Assembly: GCF_964283195.1 (NCBI RefSeq)
Contig: NZ_CAXYLH010000027.1
Direction: 5' to 3' (one strand)
DNA: 5,657 nucleotides
From: Paratractidigestivibacter sp003150175
Lineage (GTDB): Bacteria > Actinomycetota > Coriobacteriia > Coriobacteriales > Atopobiaceae
The notes below the pieces were generated by a model, which made no database searches, was not told the origin of the DNA, and saw only the letters and a list, made by a program, of their open reading frames with translations. Below, in pieces: positions 5,207 to 5,657 of this stretch. Made by a program: the position numbers and the translations under genes. Each line of letters starts with the position of its first letter. The first letter of the stretch is position 1.

Positions 5207-5303
5207 AAACAATAACCGCCACACGCATCGGGTGCATCGGATGTTCCGAGCGCGTCGGACGCACTGACGCACCCGGCGCCCGGCGCGCGGAGAGAGGAGC
5301 CCT

Positions 5304-5657
5304 ATGGCAGGGGAGGGGTTCAAAGCCCTGAGCGACCCGACACGCCGCCGCATCCTCGAGCTGCTGCGCGATGGCGACAAGACCGCCGGCGAGCTCGCGA
5401 AGCACTTCGACATGACCAAGCCGTCGATCAGCCACCACCTGGCCACGCTCAAGGCGGCCGGCCTCGTGGACGACGAGCGCCGCGGCCAGAACATCGTCTA
5501 CAGCCTGAACACCACCGTTATGCAGGACCTCATCGGCTGGTTCATGGGCTTCGCGCATGCCGGACGGGCCTCGCAGGCCGGCCCGGCCGCGCATCCCGCG
5601 CATCCCGCGCAGCCCGAGCAGCCCCCACAGCCCGCCCAACCCCCCGCAACCCTCGCC
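5304..5657 (+). CDS. SdpR-like ArsR-family transcriptional repressor (3' end outside window)
   Basis: The first 118 residues of a winged-helix regulator that runs off the window end without a stop codon. Residues 6-72 carry the HTH_5/ArsR pattern: FKALSDPTRRRILELL (6-21), KTAGELAKHFDMTKPSISHH (26-45) with the recognition helix, and a wing ending NIVYSLNTTV (65-74). 'GQNIVYSLNTTV' and the lack of the CxC metal-binding motif of ArsR/SmtB place it with SdpR-type autorepressors rather than metal sensors. From about residue 90 the sequence becomes low-complexity Ala/Pro/His/Gln (for example HPAHPAQPEQPPQPAQPP), an extension not found in the roughly 90-residue SdpR of Bacillus. The ATG at 5304 has AGGAG (5295-5299) 4 nt upstream. 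In Bacillus sdpR is followed by sdpI, an immunity and signalling membrane protein; an equivalent would lie just outside this window. Confidence 0.85.
   Translation, partial: MAGEGFKALSDPTRRRILELLRDGDKTAGELAKHFDMTKPSISHHLATLKAAGLVDDERRGQNIVYSLNTTVMQDLIGWFMGFAHAGRASQAGPAAHPAHPAQPEQPPQPAQPPATLA

Overview
The window reads as chromosomal DNA of a high-GC anaerobe. Coding regions strongly favour G or C in third positions, Shine-Dalgarno sites are strong, and promoters are A+T-rich. A peroxide-sensing PerR-type regulator next to a reverse rubrerythrin points to an anaerobe or microaerophile. A single TsaB-RimI-TsaD fusion protein and GGGACAGTCCC-core palindromes between genes fit an actinobacterium of the class Coriobacteriia (Collinsella/Olsenella/Eggerthella relatives). 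That placement is inference from gene content, not a database match. All genes recognised are on the + strand.

Region 1 (1-285) is a non-coding regulatory stretch. It holds a GC-rich hairpin (21-39), a degenerate 40-nt-period repeat with five RCGYAG cores (64-146), and an A+T-rich promoter (209-236) leading into perR. Region 2 (286-1843) looks like an oxidative-stress operon: perR, a 98-nt spacer with two hairpins, a reverse rubrerythrin with a near-ideal ribosome binding site, and a small basic DUF3783-like protein joined by a TAATG stop/start overlap. The natural reading is that PerR senses peroxide and controls its own operon, whose main product removes H2O2.

Region 3 (1903-4332) is one 809-residue gene fusing TsaB, the GNAT acetyltransferase RimI and TsaD. 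It joins the t6A37 tRNA modification proteins to the acetylase that modifies the N-terminal alanine of ribosomal protein S18.

Region 4 (4330-5160) is a compact accessory cassette: a Phd/YefM-type antitoxin and a PIN-domain (VapC-like) toxin. It is bounded on both sides by a 29-bp palindrome, and each palindrome supplies the TGA stop codon of the gene before it. The antitoxin promoter has an extended -10 box between two 12-bp palindromic boxes whose centres are exactly 20 bp apart, a good candidate autoregulatory operator.

Region 5 (5161-5657) starts a new transcription unit. A perfect 11-bp inverted repeat (5181-5206) precedes an SdpR-like ArsR-family regulator that is cut off by the window end and carries a Pro/Ala/Gln-rich C-terminal tail. 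In relatives of this family an SdpI-like membrane protein commonly follows; here that would lie beyond the window.

I found no tRNA, rRNA, CRISPR array, insertion sequence or credible minus-strand gene. The strongest candidates for something little described are the palindrome-bounded toxin-antitoxin cassette and the repeat array upstream of perR.
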